DNA of 64,000 nt from Artemia franciscana (GCF_032884065.1 NC_088875.1:41863402-41927401), one strand, 5' to 3'; positions 46,920 through 58,935 are shown, counted from the first letter of the stretch. Program-made: numbers and translations. Notes: generated by a model from the letters alone, not told the origin.

Positions 46920-47685
46920 GTTTATTTAATGAGCAGGAGATGGAGGTTATACCAAAGAGATGGAAGAAGAATACGGTTAACAGTATACAGTAAGTGTTTA
47001 CGGTAAAGTAAACGATTTTCTCAGATTAGTTGAGTTGCGAATTAAAGATGACGATAATACAAAATTTGAGTTTTCTTTGTGATGGAGGGAAAGTACCTGG
47101 TAATCTTAGGATAACTTTAGTTAAGCTACTTTATAAGAAAGGCAGTAAGAACGAGTATTGCAATTATTGTAGCATTGCTTTGATTTTCGAAGAAATTAAA
47201 TTACTGAACATGATGCCACTTATTGACCAAAAGATACTTTGAATAAATCATACCTCTTTACCTCTGAATTTTTATAGATTGTAATAAGGCATTTGGTTCA
47301 ACCTGTAGAAAGCCTTTAGTTAAGCTCCTATCCTTGTGTAGTAAACCAGGTAGGTGCATAAAATTTATAAGTGCTATGTGCCAGAATAATGTTGCTGTGG
47401 TTAAGATTGGAAGTGAGATGGAGATATTTAGGTTTGTATCCTATCCACATTCAAGTTGCATTCATTTGATGAACTAAGGAGTCTACAGAATGAGGGAGGA
47501 GAAAATTTTACCAAATGGGAGGCCATGGTAATAAACAAGAAGGTAATACTGTTCTAGATTTAGATTATGCGGACGATGTAAGTGTTCTTGATGAAAATGT
47601 CGGAAAAGTGAATGAATTTTTGGAAATTTCGGGAAACTTAGATATGAGAATTTGCCTGAAGATCAATTTCAAGATAAACTAGACC
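46920..47685 (+). pseudogene. LINE RT fragment (CNYR-type)
   Basis: Plus-strand pieces in shifting frames: GKVPGNLRITLVKLLYKKGS and NEYCNYCSIALI (RT start, normally NYRGISL), then DCNKAFGSTCRKPL (motif A), and LDYADDVSVLDENVGKVNEF (motif C, YADD). Many stops and frame changes. The same family appears at 53320-53432, 60870-61150 and 63784-64000. Confidence 0.75.
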
Positions 47686-47704
47686 TACGTTGCCCGGGCA
47701 ACGT
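47686..47704. repeat. 18-bp perfect palindrome at the end of a repeat
   Basis: ACGTTGCCCGGGCAACGT reads the same on both strands, at the boundary between the LINE fragment and the following tandem repeat. G+C-rich in an A+T-rich setting. Confidence 0.7.
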
Positions 47705-47784
47705 GAAGTGTTGCGGCAACCTTTGTCCGGCCTCGCCGACTAAAGTATTGCGATAGCAACACTTTGGTTTTGTTTCTTCGCTAT

Positions 47785-48420
47785 CGATCAGTAATCACAT
47801 GATCAAAGGCTATTCCTCAGCGTTGAAAAAACAACAACAAAATAGTATCGAAAGAAGGGACTAACTTGACTTTGCAGCCAGTTCAACTTTATCCTTTTCA
47901 ATCGTAGACATCGTGACGGATGAAAACTCGGAACAACATCTTATATAATCTAGTTGCTATTATAAAGCTATCCTTAACTTTCAGGACCAAAATACCATAG
48001 ATGACATTCTATTAAATATTACGAAACTATCTCATTGTTTTACATTCTCGTTTGTGCTTGTTTCTTCACTATCAGTTAAATGATGAAGTTGTCAGCCTAT
48101 CGAAGTTTTTAAAACGGTATGTTCAAACAAGAACGCAATCAGTTATCATATGATCAAAGGCTACTCCTCAGCGTTGAAAAAACAACAACTACAAACTAAT
48201 ATCGAAAGAAGGGACTAAATTGACTTTGCAGCCAGTTGAACTTTATCCTTTTCAGTCGTAGAAATCGTGACGGATGAAAACTTGGAACAATATCTAGTAT
48301 AATCTAGTTGGTATTATAAAGCTATCCGTAACTTTTCAGGATTAAAATCACTAATTATTACGAAACTACCTCATTGTTTTATGTTATCATTTGTACCCGT
48401 TTCGTAAACACTTAATTCTG
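47785..48420. repeat. Two tandem ~351-bp units
   Basis: ATGATCAAAGGCTATTCCTC at 47798 recurs as ATGATCAAAGGCTACTCCTC at about 48149. Both continue with GCGTTGAAAAAACAACAAC, GACTTTGCAGCCAGTT and GTGACGGATGAAAACT. High similarity suggests a fairly recent duplication. Confidence 0.88.
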
Positions 48421-48479
48421 TCAGATTTAAAGAAATCGAATACAATGTGCACCAATTTGCACAAATTTCTAGCCCAAAG

Positions 48480-48800
48480 TGAACAGATTCTTACATATAA
48501 GTCCCTCTCTTGTGATAGACATCAAGTTCACCGTAAACAAATAAATGGGTACACCAACTAGCAAAAGTTGCAAACCCCTTATCGCTGAAGTTGAGTGTAG
48601 CCTAACAGCAGATTATTACTTACAAGTCCCCTACATGTCTTACCACTGGAACCAAATTGGTTTTACCATCAAATACACTGGAAACAAATAATAGATACAC
48701 CAAACTAGCAAAAGTTGCTAACCCCTCTTTGCCGAAGGTGATTATTACCTAACAGCCGACTATGGCTTACAAGTCCTCTATATGTCTCACAATTTGTATC
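48480..48800. repeat. Two to three ~170-bp tandem units
   Basis: ACAAGTCCC(C/T)(C/T)(T/A), ACTAGCAAAAGTTGC(A/T)AACCCC and CCTAACAGC(A/C)GA blocks recur at about 48560-48620 and 48700-48760, with a further ACAAGTCCTCTATATGTCTC near 48770. Confidence 0.75.
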
Positions 48801-50139
48801 CACCTAGATTTCGTTTCAGTGTGTACCTTAATACTGAAGTTGTCAACTCCTTGAAACTTTCAAACTGGTATTCCTCATGAAGGAATTTTTGTACCAAAAA
48901 ATGGATGTCATACACTTTGATCAGCTCATCAAGAGCTATCGATTGCCGTCAAAAAAAAAAAATTATATCTGTCTTAGTTCAAAAGTTGATTTTTTTTTTT
49001 TTTTGCCGTAGGACAGCTTTCTAACGTCACTACTTAGAAAGGAGCAAAGGATAAGCTCCGATTTCCTTAGCAATGTGAGAAATTTTAAAGTTTATTAGGC
49101 ACATCTGATACCATTTCTCTATCGTAACCCCAGGTCCGAAAAACCGAATGATAAACTCAGCTGAATACACGAACAGAAATGGGTTGTAACAATAGATGGC
49201 AGCACTTTCGGACCCGAAAGTGCCACATTTTTGCTTCTGTAAATTTTTCTATTTATCACTCAAAGAAGATATATTGGCTGTGCGGCCGGGTAACTGCCGC
49301 ATATATTTAACACTTATAGATTTTAGTCCGTCTTCAATTTGAAAGTGGTGCCTGCCAGCTTGCCTGCTAGAACGGAGCTTTCCACTCGAAAGCACAAACA
49401 TGGTTTGATGAAACAAAAGCTTGGCTGCACAACTTCAGACAATCCTCTCTGACATAGGCTACATAAGTCCACTTCTCTTCACACACCAAAGGCTCTGGCT
49501 CGTGGACAAGCAAAAACCATCTTTTTTGGCCTTGTATTTTTTGGCTCATTGTGTTGCTCTCGCAACCCAATGAGTCGAAAATATGAATAACGAGAATGAC
49601 GAGATGATGTAAAATAATGAGAAGATTGTCTGATTGGACACGTGTATTTTCTTGTATTATTATTTGTAAGAAGGGTAGATTCGGTGACGACGTAAAAAGT
49701 AGAATAGCCAAGACACATGGTGCTTTTTTGGCAATTGATAAAACTTAATATTACCGAAAAATAAGGTGAACTGTGATTAATAGACTAAAGCCAAAGTGAT
49801 CATAGTGTTTGAGTATGGTTCTAAATATTTGTGCTTTGAAATACTGTGTAAGATCTGCTAGAATTTTTTGAGGGAAATTGCCGAAGGACAAATTTTGATT
49901 CAGGTTTGAATTGACTTCACTTAATTGCACTTGTAATTGAAGAAGGATCCGTGTTTTCAGCCTCACTTGGCATCTAAAACACATTTTTTATGGGAATGTG
50001 TGTAACTGCAAGCTTCCCAGACTCGCCACTGGGGTTTACATTGACAAAAACGTGACAAACCATGGTTTCAATTGACTACAAATACAAAAATAACAGAAAT
50101 TCCTGGAAAGGTAACAAAGGAAGTCATAAAATAGACTCT

Positions 50140-50275
50140 ATAGGAAGTAGGAGCTTCATGGCAGGGAGTACAGGATAAAATTCTGTGTAGATTGATGATA
50201 GGAAAGAAGTATTCGTTGCTTTGTTTGCCTCAGACGGCACAGCGCTTCACTGAGTTGCTGGTACTTTGATGTTTC
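50140..50275 (+). pseudogene. LINE 3' end fragment
   Basis: GGGAGTACAGGATAAAATT to CTCAGACGGCACAGCGCTTC parallels the 3' coding end of the LINE at 53320-53432 (GGCCTCAGACGACTTGGTGC). Heavily decayed. Confidence 0.45.
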
Positions 50276-50322
50276 TATATTTCAAATATACTAAAAAGAA
50301 AAAAAAGACTGTATGTACTTAC

Positions 50323-50430
50323 GTCAAGGTATGCTGTGCCGTTGGGAGAAAGGCCGAATATGCAAACGTCTTCATTGTCTAATCCATTTTCTGGAAAGAT
50401 ACCAAAGCCAACAAACCCAGTTGTCTGTGC
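50323..50430 (-). CDS. Secreted DOMON-domain protein, exon 3
   Basis: 108 bp, phase 0 at both ends: acceptor AATTTCTAG at 50431, donor GTAAGT from 50322. Encodes residues 48-83: AQTTGFVGFGIFPENGL (the G-[FW]-[VI]-G-x-G strand typical of DOMON domains), DNEDVCIFGLSPNGTAYLD (the MAGADIVIGW-like strand followed by the strand before DYHS). Asn77 is in an NGT sequon. Small symmetric exon; skipping it would keep the frame but remove the domain core. Confidence 0.87.
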
Positions 50431-51589
50431 CTAGAAATTAAAGTGAAGTAGAATCAGATTTAGAGAGCTGGTGACAATGCCGAATAAGAGCTTTAAGGTA
50501 GAAAGTTTTATTGGACGACATATTTTGTGAACATTGCAATTTTGATCTAAATCAAGAATCAACTATGCTTGGTCCTTAGTGTCAGATGGAAAAACGTTTG
50601 GATATAGGATGTGTTTGGCTTGCTCAATATTAAGATTAATTCTATATATCCATTATTCGATATGAAATAAAACCAATTATCTTAATCTCATATGCTTGTC
50701 CCTTGTTTTTCGACTTTATTCACAATTCAATAGAATCCTTATTTTAAATATTCATTATCTTTTTTTTTACATAAGGTACAATTACAAAATCAAATTTTCA
50801 CTTCAGACAACAGTAGAAAAAACTTAATCACTATCATGCATTCAAATCTTTTTGTCTCGCTCGGATTGCTTTATTGATGAACTACCCCAGTGGGTGTTAG
50901 ACTAGCCTATGTTTTATAAACATGAAAAGTATTATCAAATTGCTGGATAACTTTCTGCTGAATTTTTTATCCGATTCAGTTAACAAAAGTGAGAAACTTT
51001 GTGGAAGACCAAAAATCTTCATTATTTTGCAACAACCAATAGAAAAACTGTAAAAAATCCCGGGTTTCAGGCATGAATACACTTAAATGGAGCCAGGGGG
51101 GCAGAAATAGTTTTATTCTTTTGTTTATGGAATGGGAAATAAATGAAAGGATCGTGTGATCTGAATATGAAGCAGTGCTTTGACATTGCATTTCATATCA
51201 CTTTCTTTCACCTCAGTTGCGGTCAGGATGGAATGGGCAGCAACCTGAATTTTTGTCGATAGGACTACTGATATTTTAGAAAGATGAATGAAATAATTAT
51301 AAAAGGTATTGGGCCGTTTACCTGGGGAATACTATAGGTAAGTTGTTTAATAGGATAATAGATACTAGACTAAGAATGTGTCTGAATAAGAATTGAGAAG
51401 TAGCAGCAAAATATACTATTTTTTTGTGTGGGGGGGGGGGAGATTTGATACAATTGATAAGACCCTTTACATTTGATTGTTTGTTTAAGAAACAAGTAAA
51501 GAGCTCGCAGTAGAACCAAAGGATAAACTACAAGATCTGATTGATATGACGAGTGATCGTTTAATGAAGAAGAATTTAAGTCTAAACGC

Positions 51590-52221
51590 AAAATCGTTTT
51601 AAAACTTAAAACGAACAGAAATTATTACATATATGAGGGGGGCTACTCCTCCAAACCACCTCGCTCTTTATGCTAGAGTTTTTTAATATCTTTAAGAAAA
51701 GCTGCTTATTTTTCTAATTAAACGAACATAGTATTTCTGGAGTCGTTCTTAGAGAACTGGGACAGAATTCAATCTGCGACGAAAAGAGTAAGGTGGATTG
51801 GAGGAATAACCCCCCTTTTATACGTAATAATTTCTGTTTGTTTCAAGTTTTAACGTTGCTCCTTACTTTAAGTTGAAGAAACTTTTTTTTAAATTTAATT
51901 TCTGGTCGTTTTTAAAATAATTCCAGGAAATCTGCCTACATTTCAACGGAAAAACCATCCCTCCCCCGAAAGATGTATGTATACTTCCCAATAATAAATA
52001 CTATACGCAAACAATGGGGAAATTTTATAGCTTAAAGACCTTTCCCTAGGGGCTATGGGAGGGTCATGATATCCCTAAAGGCATAGTTATTCGGCCTTTC
52101 AACAATGCTGAACAAAAAGGCTATCTCAAAATTTCAAATGGATGATTTTGAGAAAAAAAGGGCGTGGGAAGGGGCCTAGTTGCCCTCAATTTTTAGGGGA
52201 CTAAAACTTTTAATTTCCGTT
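51590..52221 (+). repeat. Palindromic-family copy: module 1 plus partial tail
   Basis: AAAACTTAAAACGAACAGAA at 51600 and GTTTCAAGTTTTAACGTTGC with CTCCTTACTTTAAGTTG near 51840-51876 form the arms. A tail (51920-52220) matches the third part of the composite element (CAAAAAGGCTATCTCAAAAT, GGGGCCTAGTTGCCCTC). It stops abruptly at the Helitron fragment. Confidence 0.75.
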
Positions 52222-52699
52222 CACAAATGACGACCGGGACACAGGGAATATAAATGACGACCGGGACACAACTACAACGGGGACGCCGGGGGGCACAGGG
52301 GATATATAAATGACGACGGGGACACAGGGAATGTTCGATTAGCAATCACTATCAACAAAGCTAAAGGGCATGTTGCATGTTTCAAGGCAACATGTTTTGT
52401 CAAGGCAACATGCAATATTGCATGTTCAAGAGTCGGTAAACCCGACAATCTATTTATATGCACAGACAATGGGACAGCGAAGAATATTCACATATTCTAT
52501 ATTCTATATTCTATATTCACTTATTCACTTCTATATTCTAATATTCTATATTCACAGGTGGGACACAGGGACACAACTACAATGTGCGTAACTAATATGG
52601 CACGTAACGACTTACGCGCGCGGGGGGGCTGGGGGGGGGCGCGAAGTGCCCCCACCAACTAGGTGTTGGGGTGGTGCGAAGCGCCACCCCAACAGCTAG
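52222..52699 (+). mobile_element. 5'-truncated Helitron fragment beside DOMON exon 2
   Basis: The 3' 480 bp of the same family as 26311-27757: CACAAATGACGACCGGGACA, helicase motif VI remnant (GCATGTTCAAGAGTCGGTAA), imperfect TTCTATATTC repeats where the other copy has (TA)n, then the terminal hairpin GGGGTGGTGCGAAGCGCCACCCC-type stem and CTAG at 52696-52699 followed by T. The 5' TC end is missing. The terminus is only 22 bp from the splice donor of DOMON exon 2. Confidence 0.88.
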
Positions 52700-52727
52700 T
52701 ACTCAATAAGGAAGGGTAATTACTTAC

Positions 52728-52866
52728 TGTTACAGTAAAATACATTTCGTCACCAGCCAGTGTCCACTCAAATTGATACTCATCATTGACAACAACTTTT
52801 CCACTATTACGAGTAGGCACTGCAGCAACAATACAGCAAATAGCCAAAATAGAGATCAGTTTATTC
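52728..52866 (-). CDS. Secreted DOMON-domain protein, exon 2 (signal peptide)
   Basis: 139 bp from the acceptor CCATTCTAG (ends 52867) to donor ACA|GTAAGT. The first base is the G of a start codon split as AT|G with exon 1. Encodes residues 2-47: NKLISILAICCIVAAVPTR is a typical signal peptide (Lys3, hydrophobic core 4-16, likely cleavage near Ala15), then KVVVNDEYQFEWTLAGDEM and YFTVT, the first DOMON strands. No other ATG in this frame comes before Met42, so the spliced ATG is the only start that keeps the signal peptide. The total protein has 177 residues. Confidence 0.85.
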
Positions 52867-55800
52867 CTAGAATGGAAACATCAAAGGTTATCTATAAATT
52901 TCTACAGCGATGCAACGAATAGTAAAAAAAGGTAAGTTTATTATTATAATGCAGAAAGCAAGGATTACTCCCAGAACACTATTTATGTTTGGTGGATACA
53001 GTAGAAATATTTTTAGAGAACTTATTGATATGTCAAGAAAAAGCTGGAAAATGAACTGATGAAAAGAGTATTCTTAAAGAAACTGCCTCATGATTATTTT
53101 AGGAGTACATTCATTTCTTGGACATTGCTATCGTAGAAGAGTTCAGAACTATCAGAGATTTCAAAGAAAAATGCCTTTTCTACATTGTAAACGGAATTTT
53201 AAATCATCATATGTCCTGTCTGAGCATCGAAAAGTTGATGAGATTATTGCCGAGGATTATATGAAGCACAGTCAGATGCAATTTGTTAGCGGGAAGCCAA
53301 TTCACTTTTGGATCTTGATTTACGCAATGCTTCCTGGGAGGGTGTAAAGAGGGAGGCTTTGAATTGATTGGGATGAAGGAGGAGCGTGCGTAGCTCTTTT
53401 GGCCTCAGACGACTTGGTGCTGCGGTGAATTGTTAGTAATATTAGCAGTTCATCCCCTTCCCTTTCTTAGGCAAAAATATGGATATAACGTTTGCAATTA
53501 TAAATTCCTGATTTGACGCAAAAAATCAGGAGCGAAAATGTGTGCCCTTGTCACATCTGCTATCCCTTTTCCTGAGAAAGATAGGCATGTTGCGCCTCTT
53601 TTGAGGCCCAGTCTTTTTCAGTCCGTTTTACTATAAACAAAGTGGGCATCCTTTGCATCACCACTATTTTCCCAGGAAACCACAAATGTTCCAAATTGTT
53701 ACAACGAGATTCACGAAAAGATTTTCAGGCTCTGCGGTTTGAGAACCAAAGGGAATAGAGATTCTGTCATCCCCTACCCCCACGTCCCAATTACAACCTT
53801 CCAGCAGAAAGAAAACAATGGTTCATTGAGATGGATTCATGTAAGAATTTTCAGTCTAGATGAACTGAGGACCATAGTGGGCCCATGGTCTTACCAACAG
53901 TTCCTTTCCTCTGTTTCAATGTTTTAGTACAAAAGCAGGATTTTTGGTGCCTTATTTGAACCAGAACTATTCCAAGGTTTTCAAATGTACGATTTATTGA
54001 AGAAATGGATTCGTGATCCTTCCATCACCCCTGCCTCTTCCTATCAATTTTTTTTTTTAGCAAAAGTCACATTATCCGCATTTTCTGGGTATTCAATTAA
54101 CTAATTTCTGCTATTTAACAAACTTTAACTATTCTAAATTTTCTATTTTTCAAATTTTGCATTCAAAATTTGTGTTTATTTAGTATTTGTTCTAATTTTT
54201 AAATAGTTTTAAATATAAATATACCATCGTTATTTTATCTGCGGGGAAAGTTTTTCAGAGGAGAATTGCCGAAGGAAACAAATTTTTGGAGGAGGAACTT
54301 TGGTGATTGGAATTTTCGGGAGGATTCAACTGGAGGGGTGGTCCATACTAAAATAAATATATTTTTTAGACTCTTTGCATATTAATAATCGTGATAAATT
54401 AATTTATTTTAATAAATTAATTTAATAATTTATATGAATGTAAGTATAAAAGACAGCTTTATTAATTCTAGGATTAATTCTACTGTGAGAAGGATGATGT
54501 CTGAAACAACGTCCTTCCTTATCGTTTCAGTGCAATGTCGTGATATTTGATTCATGGACTCGATTCCCAATGAAGGGGAATTGAGGGAGGAAGGTGATTT
54601 TTCGCGCAAGGGAGGGAATTTTCCATACGAAGTAGAATTTTGCGGTGGGGGACGATTTTCTGACGAGGAGAAGTTTTCTGCATGGAGGGGGGGGGGGGGT
54701 AATTTTCTCGGGAAAATATTGTCTGTGGGGGATTTTTCTTGGGAACTCTTCAACCACAATTAAATTTTAAAATGTGATCGTTGTTAGTACAATGAGAAAA
54801 GGCTCTTCCACGGAGTTAATTTTCTGGTTGAATTTCACGTGGTTGGAATTTTCACGAAGGACGAGTTTTTGGCAAAAGGGAATCCTCCGTGAGGTAATTT
54901 TTCTAAGAAGGAATTTTTCTTAACTTTTTGTTCTCTCGATATCTCCGCAACATACGCTGGGCAGGTTAGTAGACAATAAAATTGGTCACGAGCAGATCTT
55001 TCACAATTTTTTCAAAAAGATTTTCTGAGGGACCTACCACTTTAAAATTAGTAAAAAGTTGACAATTACATTCTTTAGTCAATGGCCAAGGACGTCACTT
55101 TAAGTTGCCCATGCACTGTAACCGTAGTCTTTTTATAAAATGCAAACTGAATTATTTTCAAGTCTTGAACAAAACAAGTTCTCGTCTGTTTGAAAATGAA
55201 ACTGAATTTTCATTTCAGTTGAAAATGAAAATAAGCAAGGGGTGTCAATCAAGAAACGACTTTTGCTGCGTGTTAGGTGGGGGGAGGAAGGGAAATAGGC
55301 TCTTTCTTACGCCTCTACTTATACAGTGCAATCACGAGATGACATAATCGCAAGACAACACACAGGCTACAGGCAAGAATAAACACAGAATACACACAGC
55401 GAATGTTACGCAGTTGATTTTTTACAATCCAGGTGCTAGCGGACTTCAAAATTCCATATTTTGGGGAATCCTTTACTTTCGTATACTTGAATCCGGAGTG
55501 TCGCGACTGAAAACAGCTCGTGGTCTAGAATTTTTTGGGCGAATTTTCGCCGCACTTCTCGTATCTGTGTTGCCGCCTGCACAACTGTGGTCTCCCCTTT
55601 AACTGTATCTGTGCTTCCGCCAAATTTAAAAAGAATACACATGCAACTTTTCACTAAAAGGAATTGGGGTTTGCAATTGGCGTACGGTTCTGAAAATCCG
55701 TTCACTCTATTTTCGTGGCTCAAGGCTATTGTTATGTAGGTTCCAAGTCGACTTGAGCGCTTTTATGAAGTGATAGAGTTTACAGACCTACTTTGGCTTT

Positions 55801-56634
55801 CCGATCATACTGATTCGAAGTTCTTGCACGATCCCTGTTCAGACCAAGTGCAATGTGAATACCGTTATACAAAAAGAAGTTAGCCAAATCAATTCCTGTA
55901 TGAACAAGGTGCTGCGCCCATACGTTTTAACATGTGGTTTTAACATACGTTTTAACCATTTCAGTTTTAACAAGGACAAACATTCCCACCTTCCCTACTA
56001 TAGTATGAAAGAACCATTGCCCTTAATCGTGGCTATAGTCATCTAGGAGTCACTATGAGCAAAATGTATATCTTGAAATTTTAACCCAATGCCATCAAGG
56101 CTACGTGGACGCCAGGATGCAAAGAATGGCATTAGACGGAGGTCAGTTGCCTTGCACTCACTTTTGAACCTAACAAGACCTCTGAAAGCTTCAATTTCGA
56201 GCAAAGGGATGCCTTCGCAAAATACTTCGCAGCTATTGTTGCAGGAAATCAGCAAGGGAAAGATATTCTAATTTATCCGTTATCAAACCTAAAAACATAT
56301 ATTTACTTCAAATGAAAATTGAAAAATTGATGAATTTTTGTACAAATAGTATGCCATACAATTTTTAATCACCCCAAAGTGGATATTCTTAGTGAACCAC
56401 CAACCGAAAATCGCTGAGAAATTTCTAAAAATTGCCAATAGTTGATGAATATTTATCAATAACCGATGATAAAAACTGGCAACAAGATGGTGCCAGTGAA
56501 ATGGTAGCAATCAAGTAACAGGTACATTAGCCTAATACATCGAAGACCCTTCCTTCGTGTCCAGATACTTCCTTCGTTTCATCTAGCTATTAGATACACA
56601 AGAACTGAATTATGAAAAAATTGAAAGTACTTAC
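52867..56634 (-). other. DOMON gene intron 1 (3.8 kb)
   Basis: Donor GTAAGT at 56634-56629, acceptor ATGTTTCCATTCTAG ending at 52867. Contains LINE pieces at 53320-53432; other open frames (53739-53927, 54430-54759, 55105-55347, 55436-55723) are unsupported. Confidence 0.8.
53320..53432 (+). pseudogene. LINE ORF2 3' coding end
   Basis: Reads SWEGVKREALN, stop, RRSVRSSFGLRRLGAAVNC, the C-terminal end of the LINE whose other parts lie at 46920-47685, 60870-61150 and 63784-64000. Confidence 0.7.
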
Positions 56635-56656
56635 ATGATTGCGGCCTAAGATTCAT
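56635..56656 (-). promoter_or_regulatory. Upstream ORF ending on the DOMON start codon
   Basis: ATG at 56656 opens ATG AAT CTT AGG CCG CAA TCA T, completed by GA from exon 2 to give TGA. The spliced junction reads ATGA, so the seven-codon ORF ends on the main ATG. It lies so close to the predicted cap that ribosomes may skip it. Confidence 0.5.
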
Positions 56657-56658
56657 TG
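56635..56658 (-). CDS. DOMON gene exon 1 (tiny; ends in AT of the split ATG)
   Basis: The exon ends CAATCAT|GTAAGT at 56635. The last two bases, AT, join the G of exon 2 to form the start codon; an in-frame TAG 9 nt upstream of it rules out a longer N-terminus. Only two coding bases lie here. The 5' limit is inferred from a TATA box about 30 nt upstream, so exon 1 may be only about 22-25 nt. RNA data would be needed to fix the cap site. Confidence 0.65.
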
Positions 56659-56678
56659 TCCGACGTTCAGGCTATAAA

Positions 56679-56687
56679 GTATTTATA
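56679..56687 (-). promoter_or_regulatory. TATA box of the DOMON gene
   Basis: TATAAATAC on minus, 31-52 nt upstream of the exon 1 donor. Consensus TATA followed at the right distance by a short exon. No arthropod TCAGT initiator is seen. Confidence 0.6.
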
Positions 56688-56689
56688 TC

Positions 56690-58470
56690 AAAATTCAAGG
56701 TGATAATTCGTAGAAATTGAGCCGGCCTATCGCTGCTTAAAGTATTTTATCTATTAAACAAATATTTGGAAAATGTTGAAATCGTAGTAAATATATTTTC
56801 TATCAAAAATTGGCCTAAATTAAGCAAAGGTTGAAGGTTATTAAATAGAAAATATACGATACCACAATGAAAAAAAAGTGTAGGTAGAGACTGAATTCTG
56901 CAGCAGTGTCAGTAGCTTTTACCTTAGTTGCAGCAGTAGCTACAACCTAGTAGAGAGTGAACTCCAGACAATAGTATCAAACAATCTCTAGTGAGAAAAC
57001 AACTGAAAAGGACTTTTTCTGGTACTTGTATCATAAGCGTCCTACTGTTCAAGTTGGCCATTCATTGACGCATTATAGAAAGCGGTTTTTTCGACAGTTT
57101 CTTTCATCTTAGCGTGGGGCAAGAAAAAGAGAAGTGATAGAAAAGGTGGAAACAATATATTATTTGGACAAAATATTTCCACATTAGCGGGGGGGTAAAG
57201 CATTTGGACACTTTGAAGTTAGAAAACAATTTTTACCACATAACATACAGAATAATTGTACCTACCACATGAGGCATGAAGAACCGCTATATTTTACCCC
57301 CTATTCCCCCTTAATGTGCAAGCCCAAATTTGTTCTAAAGTATTATATTTTTCTCTTGCTTTTAGACATATTTCATTAGGATTGAACATCAGAGAAACAT
57401 ATTAGAAGAACATTAGGTAGGGCGTATATCATACAAGTACCCTTTTGTTTTGTCGTAAGAAAGTGTAGATTAATGAAAGGTTGGAGATTTTCACCAAGAA
57501 AATTTTCATTTAGAAAAATAATCGTAATGTCGAGAATATGCTAGGATATCAGCCCAAGTCTATTTCTGGGAAAGACAGTGAGGCGCAGGACCCAAATTAT
57601 CTGAAAAAAAAGAACAAATTTAGTGGAACACCTTGAAAATCTAAAAAAAAACGAATTGGAAAGAATTTGAAACAGAACAATAAGAAAAAGTTTCCTTTAG
57701 GCGAAAAAGAAAGTTGTATCTTACTTTTATTCCATGTATTAGAAAAAAAATTGCTTTGGTATAGTAAAGAACATTTAGTCTGTCTATTGTGCTTCCATAT
57801 TTAAATTAATTGATTATACGAAATGTTTCTATACATAATTGGTTGGAATTTACGACCAAATTTTGTTTCTAACATAGTTTAGTATACAAACTTTAACCCT
57901 AACATATTAGTCTAAAGTACCAAGGACAATAAAATGAAAAAATTACGCTCTGGCTTCATCATAGGTGTATTCATACCTAAATTTATTTATAATGCCTAAA
58001 AACTTAGCACAGCCTTGCAAGGTTCGCTTATGTTGTTCTATTGATTAAGAAATGTTTATTTATAATAAAATTGTTCTACTACTATTACAACCACTACTAC
58101 TACTACTACTAAAATCTGGGATTTTTTGGCCGTTACAGAATTATGAAGATTGCAAAATTTGTGAAGTTTCGGGAAAACTTCATCATTGTTGCCTAATTGA
58201 AAAATGAATAAAATGAGTATAAATCAATTCAAACATTTATTTGATCTTCCACTTGACACTACAATGTTGCAAAATTTGGAGAAATTGTTAAAACTAAAAA
58301 ATTACGTTTAAAGGATTAGTATAAATAAATATGAAGGGGATAATCGATTAATTCCGATTTACATTAAGCTAGTTCTAATCAAAAAAAGCCAAAATTATAT
58401 ATTCTTGTAATAATAAAGAGGATCAAGGACTTTTGAATAATCAGGTCCGCACAAGTTTGAGCTTCAATAA
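56690..58470. other. Upstream of the DOMON gene; no gene seen
   Basis: A+T-rich with a (TAC)n run at about 58088-58110. No coding match. Confidence 0.5.
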
Positions 58471-58935
58471 ATTAAATTAAACACAAGTTTTTCAACTGAA
58501 AATAAGGAGCAACGTTAGAACTTGAAACGGAAAGAATTTTTTATATATAAAGGAGGGTGCCCCCTCCTCAATAACTTGCTCTTCATGGTAAGGTTTTTTA
58601 ATATTTTAAGATATTCTCTTGTTGCATTTAAATGGCTCTCAAGTTTCAGGAGTCGTCCTTAAAAAATTGGGACTCAATAACAAGCTTAAGCTTAAAGAGT
58701 GAGGTATCGGGAGGGGACATTCTTTCCATATACAAAGTGATTTCTGTCCTTATTAAGTTTTAATGTTGCTCCTTACTATCAATTGAGAATCAGTCAATTC
58801 CTGATCTTTTCTCAGATATTGCCAGGAAATCTACCTCCCCCATCCCATGGAAAATTCCCCACACATAATTCTTCGACCAGCAAGACTGATATAGATGGCG
58901 CCCTCTCCCCCTCCCTTCAAAACATTTTTTCACAT
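58471..58935. repeat. Palindromic-family copy: module 1 plus short tail
   Basis: CAAGTTTTTCAACTGAAAAT, AAGGAGCAACGTTAGAACTT on the left; TAAGTTTTAATGTTGCTCCT, TACTATCAATTG on the right (58750-58785), with CTTGCTCTTCATGG versus CTTAAAGAGTGAGG inside. Diverged. Confidence 0.7.

Larger units (their letters stand above)
45885..50322 (-). other. DOMON gene intron 3 (4.4 kb)
   Basis: Donor GTAAGT at 50322-50317, acceptor TTTCCCTAG ending 45885. Contains a palindromic-family module, a LINE RT fragment, and tandem repeats described separately. 48800-50100 shows nothing else recognisable. Confidence 0.85.
50431..52727 (-). other. DOMON gene intron 2 (2.3 kb)
   Basis: Donor GTAAGT at 52727-52722, acceptor TTTCTAG ending at 50431. 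Contains a palindromic-family copy and a Helitron 3' fragment. 50500-51590 otherwise shows nothing recognisable. Confidence 0.85.

Noticed and set aside
55436-56255. Short minus-strand frames near the DOMON promoter
   Set aside because: No domain and no join to the DOMON frame; the clear donor at 56635 and acceptor at 52866 explain the gene without them.
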